Assembly: GCA_023460955.1 (NCBI GenBank)
Contig: JAEWOH010000046.1
Location: 1-39,127 of the forward strand
DNA from: Bacillota bacterium
GTDB lineage: Bacteria > Bacillota > Clostridia > Acetivibrionales > DSM-1351
Direction of reading: 5' to 3'
DNA: 39,127 nucleotides
Made by a program: the position numbers and the translations under genes. This document shows positions 24,602 to 31,997 of the stretch, one piece after another (the stretch's first letter is position 1; every line of letters begins with the position of its first letter). Below the pieces are notes generated by a model. That model was given only the letters and a program-made list of their open reading frames with translations, made no database searches and was not told where the DNA came from.

Positions 24602-24778
24602 AATAACCCCCATCTACGCTCATAGCGTACACAAAAAGTAATGAAAAGACACATGGTGGCTTTTCGCTGCGTGAAAAGCACGATGACCAACCGAATGTAT
24701 TTTCACGTTAAACTCCCCAATGCTCAAAACCGTTCTATCCCCGTCTATGTGCACTTTAACTCACCGTAAGCAGGAAGA
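24602..24778. other. Hairpin-rich spacer upstream of the YwaF-type gene
   Basis: No gene is visible. Overlapping inverted repeats occur: TACGCT/AGCGTA (24615-24629), GCTTTTC/GAAAAGC (24659-24679) and CGTGAAAA/TTTTCACG (24670-24707). The last two share sequence, so they would compete if transcribed. This stretch leads into the tandem palindromic element. Confidence 0.45.
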
Positions 24779-24864
24779 AAAGTATTTGTCCACTGATGAT
24801 ATATATTCTCTATCGGACAAAATTATGTTTCTGTTCATAAGTTGTTGCACCCTTGCTTAATTTT

Positions 24865-25289
24865 GAGATACGCGAGAACAAAGAAAAATAATTTGGAGTA
24901 TGTAGGGTACGACGAATTATTTTTCTTTAGTTCGGGAGTATCTATATGATTAACTCACCGGTGCTTAAGCACTCTCTTTGGTTCCCCCCACATACGACAC
25001 AGCTTATCAATTGAGACGTTGAAAAGTTATTTGCTAGTTTCCATGAAACAAACAATATTTGCACTATTGCTTAACTTTGAGATACGCGAGAACAAAGAAA
25101 AATAATTTGGAGTATGAAGGGTACGACAAATTATTTTCTTTAGTTCGGGAGTATCTATATGATTAACCCACCGGTGCATAAGCACTCTCTTTGGTTCCCC
25201 CTCATACGACACAACTTATCAATTGAGACGTTGAAAAGTTATTTGCTGGCTTTCCATGAAACAAAAATATTTGCACCCTTACTTAACTT
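24865..25289. repeat. Two full direct repeats of ~212 bp
   Basis: Copy 1 is 24865-25078 (214 bp) and copy 2 is 25079-25289 (211 bp), highly similar from GAGATACGCG through CTCTTTGGTTCCCCC to the segment AAGTTATTTG...ATGAAACAA. Differences are scattered single bases and small indels. Each copy also carries a short palindrome, GTGC-TTAA-GCAC in copy 1 and GTGC-ATAA-GCAC in copy 2. A third, diverged copy begins at 25290. Confidence 0.85.
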
Positions 25290-25479
25290 CAGATACGCGA
25301 GAACAAAGAAAAATAATTTGGAGTATGATTAGAAAGCTGAGAAGAAATGCTCCATAGGCTGTTCTTCTCAGCTTTCGGGTACAACAAATTATTTTCTTTA
25401 GTTCGGGAGTATCTTGTAAGTTAACTCTTCTGTGCAAGAAGTACTGTCTTGTTTCATATAGAAACTGGACAAATAACTT
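25236..25479. repeat. 244-bp imperfect palindrome with perfect 15-bp core arms
   Basis: Matching arms from outside in are AAGTTATTTG (25236-25245) with CAAATAACTT (25470-25479), ATGAAACAA (25256-25264) with TTGTTTCAT (25449-25457), AGATAC (25291-25296) with GTATCT (25409-25414), and 25305-25320 with 25385-25399. The centre is a perfect 15-bp pair, GAAAGCTGAGAAGAA (25332-25346) and TTCTTCTCAGCTTTC (25362-25376). That core is absent from copies 1 and 2. Confidence 0.8.
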
Positions 25480-25707
25480 ATCCCGGCTCCTTTGATATTT
25501 AATAAGGTATGCGCAATATCTGAGGTGTTTTCCGCAATAGCAGACAAGAAAAATTCTCCCACATAAATTAAAATTATGAGGTATACAGGTTAAGATAGTA
25601 CATTATATTAATTAAATACTCCATTTTTAGATGCTAATTATTCTATTATACTTATTGGTATCTGAAGAAATCTAATAAAATTTAAACTAATAATTGAGGA
25701 CATAACT
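25480..25707. other. Spacer between the palindromic element and the MFS gene
   Basis: This 228-bp AT-rich spacer has no visible gene or strong hairpin. It must hold the promoter of the MFS gene, but I found no convincing -35/-10 pair. Confidence 0.4.
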
Positions 25708-27042
25708 ATGAATGCATCGCAAACCTTTACTGAGAAGGAAATGAAAAGAAGTCTGTTTTTAATTACGGCGGCGGTCATATTCGGAAAATTCTTTTATGTG
25801 ACGGTGACCGGAGCACCTTTTACAGGTTTTTTGCGTGCTTTGGGTGCAAATGACTTTATATACAGCATTATTGCCGCAACTCCGTTTCTGGGAGGAATTT
25901 TTCAGATATTCGCATCCTACGTTCTTGAAAAAACGGGGAAAAGGAAACTTATCTTCCTTATTTCAGCATATGTACATAGACTTATATGGATTCCAATTGT
26001 ATTGGTACCGTTGTTTATTTCACAGTCCAATAAAGGTTTTGCCTTGCTGTTGATAACAATTTTTATTATGTTGTATTCTGTAGCCAACTCTGTTGTTGTA
26101 ATCAGCTATTCTTCCTGGATGGGTGATATTGTACCCGAGAATGTAAAGGGTAGCTTCTTTGGAAAGCGAATGGCCATATCAGCTATCACCGGTATAATTG
26201 CAGGAGTTGTTTCCGGTAAGTATCTTGACAACGTAACCTCTTTATTCAGTTTCGCAGTCGTATTCATATGCGCCTCGCTGTTCGGTGCCATGGATGCCAG
26301 CTGTTTTCTTGGAGTCAAGGACCCTCCCCTAACTCCCCACGAAAAAAATACCTCCTTTGTTTCAATGTTAACAGAGCCGTTCAAAGATAAAAACTATCTT
26401 AAGCTGATAATATTTATCAGCTTCTGGAATTTCGGCTTCAATTTCTCTCAGCCCTTCCTTAATATTTACATGATAGAAGAGCTGAAGATGGGTTATTTTA
26501 CTATTTCCATCCTGACACAGTTAGTATCTGGAATAACTACAGTTCTTTTCATTAATCAGATAGGAAAATTATCTGATAAATTTGGGATGAAGCCTGTAAT
26601 TCGACTTTGCTGCTGCTTTGTAAGCACCTTTCCTCTTTTGTGGTGCTTTGCAACCAAATCCAAATATATAATCGTAATGTCAATTTGCTTTTTACTCTCA
26701 GGTCTATTCCAGCAGGGAGTTCAGCTTTTAATTACAAACTTCTCTATTTGGCTGGCACCTGAAAAAAACAGATCGATGTTTCTTGCCAATTTTGCACTGA
26801 TAACAACGCTTTCCAGCGGTATAGCGTATATTTGTGCCGGTAGTTTTATGGAAACTTCAAAAAAGTTGATTGCAAAAGTAAACGATTTATTGTTCGGAAG
26901 ACAGGTTATAAGTAACTTTCATGTTCTTTTCATAATATCATCTATCCTGATGGTACTATCCATCATTTTTATTCTTCCAATGGTATACGACAAGGACGAA
27001 AAAAAATTCCATCTGTTTAAGAGACGGAATTTGCAGGCTTAG
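25708..27042 (+). CDS. Major facilitator superfamily transporter
   Basis: This 444-residue membrane protein has about 12 hydrophobic segments in two halves. The cytoplasmic loop between segments 2 and 3 carries YVLEKTGKRKLIF, a loose form of the MFS loop motif, and its counterpart in the second half reads IGKLSDKFGMKPVIRL. A basic tail, DEKKFHLFKRRNLQA, ends the protein. It resembles uncharacterised clostridial MFS proteins; the substrate is unknown. GAGG lies 10 nt before the ATG. The gene converges on the DUF218 gene with a 20-bp gap and no terminator visible. It lies 228 bp downstream of the palindromic element. Confidence 0.88.
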   Translation: MNASQTFTEKEMKRSLFLITAAVIFGKFFYVTVTGAPFTGFLRALGANDFIYSIIAATPFLGGIFQIFASYVLEKTGKRKLIFLISAYVHRLIWIPIVLVPLFISQSNKGFALLLITIFIMLYSVANSVVVISYSSWMGDIVPENVKGSFFGKRMAISAITGIIAGVVSGKYLDNVTSLFSFAVVFICASLFGAMDASCFLGVKDPPLTPHEKNTSFVSMLTEPFKDKNYLKLIIFISFWNFGFNFSQPFLNIYMIEELKMGYFTISILTQLVSGITTVLFINQIGKLSDKFGMKPVIRLCCCFVSTFPLLWCFATKSKYIIVMSICFLLSGLFQQGVQLLITNFSIWLAPEKNRSMFLANFALITTLSSGIAYICAGSFMETSKKLIAKVNDLLFGRQVISNFHVLFIISSILMVLSIIFILPMVYDKDEKKFHLFKRRNLQA

Positions 27043-27062
27043 TGAAATTATTAATGATTACT

Positions 27063-27836
27063 TTACTTGTCAAAAATCAATGACTTAAAAACTGCCAGAT
27101 ACTCACGCAGAAATACGTTTGGGTATATCCACCAAGGAGTACCAGAACTTATTCCATAGGCTTCCAAACCTGTTCTTTTCGCCAGTAACTTAGATCTGAA
27201 CATGTGAAAATCATTGGTAATAATCATAACACTTTTAGGCTTTACACCGAATTTCTGTTCGTACAATTTTTTTGAAAAAACCATGTTTTCATATGTACTG
27301 GTTGCCTTTTCCTCTTTTAGTATCAAGCCTTCCGGAATGCCATGCCTTACAAGATATCTCTTCATTCCTTCAGCTTCGGTAATAGTTTCTCCTATTCCTT
27401 GTCCACCTGATACAATAATTTTAGTGTCGGGATTATCGGAAATATAACTTATTGTGTTTTTAAGGCGCTCTGTCAATACAAGTGTTGGTGTTTCTCCATT
27501 GAGTCCAGCGCCAAGTACTATAACACAATCTACTTTTTTATCTCCTTGAGATATTGCTGAGGTTATCAAAATTCCTGTGACGGTAATGAATGATACAAGC
27601 CATAAAGTGAAAGCTGCGAGTATGATTTTACCTGCATTATTGAAAAACTTCATATTATTACTATAGAATTTTGTTCTAACAGTTATGAGACCAAGAATAA
27701 TCAATATTCCACCGACACCCGGCAGTATTATACCAAAATCCATACTGCCGCTTCGGCTTCGGATAATAATGGTATCGGCTATCCCTAAAACAGCTAGTAT
27801 AAACAAACTTACTTTTATAAGTGTTATCTTTCTCAA
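27063..27836 (-). CDS. DUF218/YdcF-family membrane protein
   Basis: Of its 257 residues, the first 95 hold three hydrophobic spans. The remainder is a DUF218 domain: DCVIVLGAGLNGETPTLVL near 103-121, IIVSGGQGIGE at about 139-149, EEKATSTYENMVFSKKL and VMIITNDFHMFRS with its conserved His. The family includes SanA and ElyC, linked to envelope integrity or carrier-lipid handling in E. coli; the reaction is not settled. It is the last gene of a minus-strand series with the GerMN protein, thioesterase and signal peptidase, 26 bp after the GerMN gene. Confidence 0.9.
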   Translation of the reverse strand: MRKITLIKVSLFILAVLGIADTIIIRSRSGSMDFGIILPGVGGILIILGLITVRTKFYSNNMKFFNNAGKIILAAFTLWLVSFITVTGILITSAISQGDKKVDCVIVLGAGLNGETPTLVLTERLKNTISYISDNPDTKIIVSGGQGIGETITEAEGMKRYLVRHGIPEGLILKEEKATSTYENMVFSKKLYEQKFGVKPKSVMIITNDFHMFRSKLLAKRTGLEAYGISSGTPWWIYPNVFLREYLAVFKSLIFDK

Positions 27837-27862
27837 AGCGTCACTGTCCTCCGGATATTTTA

Positions 27863-28504
27863 CTAAAAATCAAACGTCCCAGGTTCAAGTCCCGAAGCGG
27901 TAAGTTCATACTTTGTACCGTCAGCAGACTTCTTAAATGTACCGTTAAAATTAAAATGATCCCCTTCAACATTAGGAACTCCCTCAACTGTTACCTGGAG
28001 CTTGTTAACCTTTGGAAGGTTAAGTACGGTCATTGCGAGAATATTTGTATTGGTTATTCCACCTGCACTACCCATGTTAAATTTAGCTGCTACCTCTTTT
28101 GTTAAATCAACTGTAATATTTTCTCCGTCCAGTACCGCTTTGTTTATACTCAGGTCGGTTGTTTCCAAAACCTTATTAATTGCCGCAGTAAGGTTATTTT
28201 CATATAATTTTTTATCAACTTCGACATTTACTATTTCTTTTGGCTTATCGTAATCCATTGCATCATAGTTATACAGCTTAAGTGTAATCGTTTCCTTTTC
28301 CATGGCCGTTGTACTTTCCCCAGCCTGAATTTCTGTAGAAACAGCAGCACTATCTGAGGAACCCGAAGAAACAGCTGAAGTACTTGAAGCAGGTTTTTCG
28401 TTCTTTTGATAAAAGTTAGTTGCATAAATCAATATCCCTGCAAGTGCTAAAATAAATGTAAATAATATTGCGGCTAAAAGCTTGAGTTTCTGATTGTTGT
28501 TCAT
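27863..28504 (-). CDS. Membrane-anchored GerMN-domain protein
   Basis: From the ATG at 28502-28504 the protein is 213 residues; the GAAGGAGG site 7 nt before this ATG sits inside a longer reading frame that begins at 28525, so the inner start is preferred. A single N-terminal membrane segment (about 7-28) is followed by a Ser/Ala-rich linker to about 70, then a GerMN-like domain (about 76-200) with VEVDKKLYENNLTAAINKVL and ENITVDLTKEVAAKF. GerMN domains occur in the spore-germination/sporulation protein GerM and in lipoprotein LpqB. No lipobox Cys is present. It probably works at the cell envelope; its partner is unknown. No sporulation promoter was recognised. Confidence 0.8.
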   Translation of the reverse strand: MNNNQKLKLLAAILFTFILALAGILIYATNFYQKNEKPASSTSAVSSGSSDSAAVSTEIQAGESTTAMEKETITLKLYNYDAMDYDKPKEIVNVEVDKKLYENNLTAAINKVLETTDLSINKAVLDGENITVDLTKEVAAKFNMGSAGGITNTNILAMTVLNLPKVNKLQVTVEGVPNVEGDHFNFNGTFKKSADGTKYELTASGLEPGTFDF

Positions 28505-28541
28505 GATAATGCCTCCTTCTAACATATCTTTGGTTTATTGG

Positions 28542-29291
28542 TTATTTTAACGTGATACAGGCCTTAAAGTATGTTTTTGTACCGGCTTCATTAATTCCTT
28601 CAACATATACTGTTCCTGCTTCAAGTTCTGAAATATCTTTATTAAATACAATATAGTCCCCGGGCATTGCTTCACTGATATAATTTACCTGAATTGTATT
28701 TACTGTATAAAGTCCATGTTTTTCAATTGAAAAGCAATCCATAATATAGTCAATATATTTGGAATTGTTTAAGTGGCCGTTTATATCTATATCACTGTAG
28801 CCTATTTTCTTTTTGTAGACCTCATTCAGTTGTCCGTTTGCTTTGATTTTACCTATACGTCCATCTATAGCACGTGCAGGAATTAGTTGAGGAAACTTTG
28901 CAGGAAAAAGCTCTGTCTTTCTTATATCTCTGGTTGCCACATCCATAATAACCCAACTTGAGATAGCCCGACCAATAATGTTCCCCTGCATATCCTTAAC
29001 ATAAAAATCTCTCTCGAACTCAAGCTTTTTGGGTTCAAGAGGCCAGGTTTCGACTAAAATTTCTTCATTCAGATTCGGAAATCTGTCCATCTTCACTATT
29101 ATTTTTACAAGTACCCAGGTTACTCCGTGTTCTGCAAGCAGTTCCTCTACTCCAAGACCAAGATTTTGAGCGTGATGACTTGCCACATCCTGAAAATAAT
29201 TGAAAAGAGAACTGAGCTTGAGCTTCCTGTAAAAATCAGCGTCTCCATAGTCTACATTAAAATTCTTCTTATATACAGATATTGTTTCCAT
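28542..29291 (-). CDS. Acyl-ACP thioesterase (FatA/FatB type)
   Basis: This 249-residue double hot-dog enzyme releases fatty acids from acyl carrier protein. The first half starts KNFNVDYGDADFYRKLKLSSL and includes the helix FNYFQDVASHHAQNLGLG; the second half carries DIDINGHLNNSKYIDYIM, the Asn-x-His catalytic region of the family. The length matches bacterial members, which lack the plant transit peptide. It lies between signal peptidase I (14-bp gap) and the GerMN gene, so it may adjust membrane lipid composition alongside envelope proteins; that is inferred. No export signal is present, so it is cytoplasmic. Confidence 0.92.
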   Translation of the reverse strand: METISVYKKNFNVDYGDADFYRKLKLSSLFNYFQDVASHHAQNLGLGVEELLAEHGVTWVLVKIIVKMDRFPNLNEEILVETWPLEPKKLEFERDFYVKDMQGNIIGRAISSWVIMDVATRDIRKTELFPAKFPQLIPARAIDGRIGKIKANGQLNEVYKKKIGYSDIDINGHLNNSKYIDYIMDCFSIEKHGLYTVNTIQVNYISEAMPGDYIVFNKDISELEAGTVYVEGINEAGTKTYFKACITLK

Positions 29292-29305
29292 AATATTTGC
29301 GACTC

Positions 29306-29878
29306 CTAAAAGCCCAGTTTAAATAAGTATTTGCCATATACGTGATCCACGGGAATACAACCAATTACTCTACTGTCAGTGCTGTCATTTCTGTTGTCTC
29401 CCATAACAAATATATTATTTTCAGGTACTGTTATTTCTTCATCAGACTGATATTGCATTGTCTCTTTGACATAGTCTTCTTTTAAAACCTGCCCGTTTCG
29501 TATAACTTTTCCATCTTTAAATTGTAGACGATCTCCCGGTCTTCCTATAACTCTTTTTACCCAGTAAACCTCATCCTCGTTACCTGTAAGCTTGGTGACA
29601 ATTATATTGTACTTGAGAGGGTCTGTGATATTGTCAAGAAAAGTTCTTTTCCTGTCAACCCTGCTATCAATAATAATAATATTCTCATAGTCCGGAATTT
29701 TGTGAAAAATGTTTTGTGTTTTATTTATTATGATTTTATCACCATTATGTAGCGTATTCTCCATAGACGGACCATTTACACTTGTTGGTTGGAATAAAAA
29801 TATTATTATCAGCAGAGCCACCAAAATCGAAACTACAATCGTTCCCACCCAGCTTATTATTTCTCTCAAAATTTTCAT
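29306..29878 (-). CDS. lepB: Signal peptidase I
   Basis: This 190-residue membrane protease removes Sec and Tat signal peptides. One N-terminal membrane span (about 9-29) precedes the active-site domain. The catalytic Ser38 lies in NGPSMENTL, the general-base Lys108 in YWVKRVIGRPGD, and the conserved box VMGDNRNDSTDSR is at about 157-169. The size fits the small Gram-positive type. It heads the minus-strand series ending with the DUF218 gene. The 273 bp upstream hold the terminator of the PQQ-like genes and a small palindrome TCCTTAAAGGA (30013-30023). Confidence 0.95.
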   Translation of the reverse strand: MKILREIISWVGTIVVSILVALLIIIFLFQPTSVNGPSMENTLHNGDKIIINKTQNIFHKIPDYENIIIIDSRVDRKRTFLDNITDPLKYNIIVTKLTGNEDEVYWVKRVIGRPGDRLQFKDGKVIRNGQVLKEDYVKETMQYQSDEEITVPENNIFVMGDNRNDSTDSRVIGCIPVDHVYGKYLFKLGF

Positions 29879-30104
29879 TATATCTCCATTTCCGGTAGGG
29901 GGAATGCTATACCGTTAAAAATATTCTGTTTCTTTCCCCGCATAGATATTTAGACAGTTAATCTCCTAATTTTGTTCCACTATATATACGATTAAGAATA
30001 TAAATAGTATGATTCCTTAAAGGATTTATAAACCAATCTAATTATAATATATATGGTCCTTGAATTACACCTGAAAACTATTAATTTTTTCTTAATTTTG
30101 TCAA

Positions 30105-30128
30105 AAAAGCAACCATTAGGTTGCTTTT
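30105..30128 (-). terminator. Intrinsic terminator of the PQQ-like gene pair
   Basis: AAAAGCAACC (30105-30114) and GGTTGCTTTT (30119-30128) form a perfect 10-bp stem with loop ATTA. On the minus strand the T-tract continues to six residues. It lies 24 bp after the stop of the downstream propeller gene. Confidence 0.9.
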
Positions 30129-30151
30129 CGGAGACAATAATTATTTTAGTC

Positions 30152-31981
30152 TTACTTCACTTTTATTCCAAAAATTTTCTTTGCGTAACTCCCTACAACG
30201 ATTGTATCATTATAAATAGCAGGTGAAGATTCAACATTACCCTGAAGAGATACTGAATCGACTGTTTGCCCGTTCATAGGGTCCACAAGATGCATATAGC
30301 CTGCAAAATCACTATATACCATCCAGGTCTTTCCGTCAGAGCTCTTAAAGTCAAGAGGTGAGCACCAGCTGTATGAGGTAAGCTTCTTTTTCCAAATCTC
30401 TTCTCCTGTTTTCTTGTCCAAAGCTACCATTGTACCATCGCTGTTTGAACCGGTAAAACATATGTTAAATATAACCATATTACTAATATCATCTTTTCCA
30501 ATTACAGGAGTACCCAAAGCCCCACCATTTATATAGTAATTATATACACACTGATAGTTTTTCTGCCAGACTAGTTCACCGGTCAATGCGTTAAGCTTTC
30601 TTATGTTACAGTCTGCAACTGTTGCCTTACCGTTTTCGCCTCGCTTATCGACCTGATTTGCGGTATAGAGAAAAACGCCTTCCTTTGTCTCTTCAAGTAC
30701 TATGGACGCATCTGTATCATCTTTGGTTTCATAAATCCATACGGGCTTCATTGTATTTAAATCCAGACACTGCAATGTACCTCCGTTATCACAAAAGTAC
30801 ATGAAGTTTTTATAGACAGCAGGTGAATTTTCTATGCCCTGTTCATCATTAAAAGGACTTCTATAACGGTATTTTGTGATCTGAGGTGCTATTGAAACCG
30901 AGCCGGCTGCCTTGTCAAATTTAGTGTTAAGCTTGACTCGATAAACCAATCCGTTTTCGCCAACATTCAGCAGAGTGTCTGTGTTTTTATCAAGCAATGC
31001 TGAAGAGTCATTGGCACCCCAACCTCTGAAAGCAACCTCGTCTCTTCCAAAAATTGAATAAAGTTCCTTTTGATTAATAAGATCTATTATTCTATATTTG
31101 TATTCTGTGAACTTTCCGTTATTTTCGTTTATCCCCATTCCGGTATATAAAATAGGATAGCCTCTTGGGTCAACCATACCCGTACCTTTTATAGGATAAC
31201 CAATTTGGATCTTATTTCTTGTAGGTTTCCCGGTTTCAAGGTCAAGAAAATATATGTTCCCGTCAAGAGTAGGGTAAATAACCTCCACCAGGTCTTTGGC
31301 CTTCATTTCATCGTTAATATTCATTAGCTTTCTGGTCTCTTCCGGCCAGTGAATAAGAAGAGGTTGTCCTGTCCAACCGGTTCCAGGCCAGTAACTGTTA
31401 TGTGCCGCAATAGCACCTAAGCCTGTCTTTTCCCATACTATCTCAAGCTTCTTCTTATCAACAGTTCTAGTACCAAAGGAAGCATTATCCCTATAGTTAT
31501 TACCTCTAAAAGCGGTAACACCTTCAAGTTCTGAATACTCAGAGCCGGACCCGAATTCGATCCTGTTGTTTTTATTGACTTTGAATTCCTTTAAAGGAGT
31601 ATTATATCTGAATATCCACGACTTCATATCTAAGCCGTTTGCAAAGGTATTATCAATGGCAAATTCAGGAAATGCCTTGGCACCACCAAAATCTGATTTC
31701 TCGGTCCATGAAGACTTCAGCTTTTCCAAATCAGTAAGTTCTGCCGGCATAGGGTCCGCTACAGGTTCCTCTTCGGGTTCATCCGGTTCCAACTCTGTTT
31801 GGGTAGCAGGTTCAGTTGTTCCTGAGGCAGTTGTAGTACCTGCTGAAGTTTCAACAGTATGCCCATCAGGTTTAATCAGCTTACTTAGTCCAATCCAGAC
31901 GCCAGTGGCCAATATTGCCAGTACAAGTATGGTTATGATGGCCTTAAGTCTGCCATTTGCTCTTCTTTTGTATCTTCTCAT
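30152..31981 (-). CDS. Membrane-anchored PQQ-like beta-propeller protein, copy 2
   Basis: This 609-residue surface protein has a basic N-terminus, a membrane anchor at about 12-32 and a Thr/Glu/Pro-rich linker to about 75. The rest is a beta-propeller of PQQ-type repeats, seen as recurring blades such as VYPTLDGNIYFLDLETGKP, LQCLDLNTMKPVWIYE, LNALTGELVWQKNY and ALDKKTGEEIWKK. No PQQ-dependent dehydrogenase catalytic residues were recognised, so it is probably a scaffold or binding protein outside the membrane. It starts 16 bp after the paralogous gene and shares its promoter. It ends at a strong terminator. Function is unknown. Confidence 0.88.
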   Translation of the reverse strand: MRRYKRRANGRLKAIITILVLAILATGVWIGLSKLIKPDGHTVETSAGTTTASGTTEPATQTELEPDEPEEEPVADPMPAELTDLEKLKSSWTEKSDFGGAKAFPEFAIDNTFANGLDMKSWIFRYNTPLKEFKVNKNNRIEFGSGSEYSELEGVTAFRGNNYRDNASFGTRTVDKKKLEIVWEKTGLGAIAAHNSYWPGTGWTGQPLLIHWPEETRKLMNINDEMKAKDLVEVIYPTLDGNIYFLDLETGKPTRNKIQIGYPIKGTGMVDPRGYPILYTGMGINENNGKFTEYKYRIIDLINQKELYSIFGRDEVAFRGWGANDSSALLDKNTDTLLNVGENGLVYRVKLNTKFDKAAGSVSIAPQITKYRYRSPFNDEQGIENSPAVYKNFMYFCDNGGTLQCLDLNTMKPVWIYETKDDTDASIVLEETKEGVFLYTANQVDKRGENGKATVADCNIRKLNALTGELVWQKNYQCVYNYYINGGALGTPVIGKDDISNMVIFNICFTGSNSDGTMVALDKKTGEEIWKKKLTSYSWCSPLDFKSSDGKTWMVYSDFAGYMHLVDPMNGQTVDSVSLQGNVESSPAIYNDTIVVGSYAKKIFGIKVK

Positions 31982-31997
31982 AACATCCTCACCATTA

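Larger units (their letters stand above)
24779..25479. mobile_element. 701-bp gene-free element of tandem ~212-bp units with terminal inverted repeats (MITE-like or structured RNA)
   Basis: The ends AAGTATTTGTCCA (24779-24791) and TGGACAAATAACTT (25466-25479) are reverse complements apart from one missing base. Between them a unit beginning GAGATACGCGAGAAC recurs at 24865, 25079 and 25290 (spacing 214 and 211 bp). Each unit folds on itself: AAAGAAAAATAATTTG pairs with a CAAATTATTTTCTTT-type arm, and AGATAC with GTATCT. The third copy belongs to a longer palindrome, 25236-25479. No transposase or convincing protein is encoded, and no target-site duplication is evident. A non-autonomous transposable element with internal amplification is my first reading; a tandem structured non-coding RNA is the alternative. 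Confidence 0.6.

Noticed and set aside
25027..25212. 61-codon minus-strand open frame within the repeat array
   Set aside because: It lies across the repeat unit, has no ribosome site, and its composition follows the palindromic DNA; it is most likely chance.
24865..25440. CRISPR array
   Set aside because: Repeat units are about 212 bp with no short constant repeat alternating with unique spacers, and no cas genes are near.
24779..25479. Complete insertion sequence
   Set aside because: Inverted ends exist but there is no transposase frame and no evident target-site duplication.
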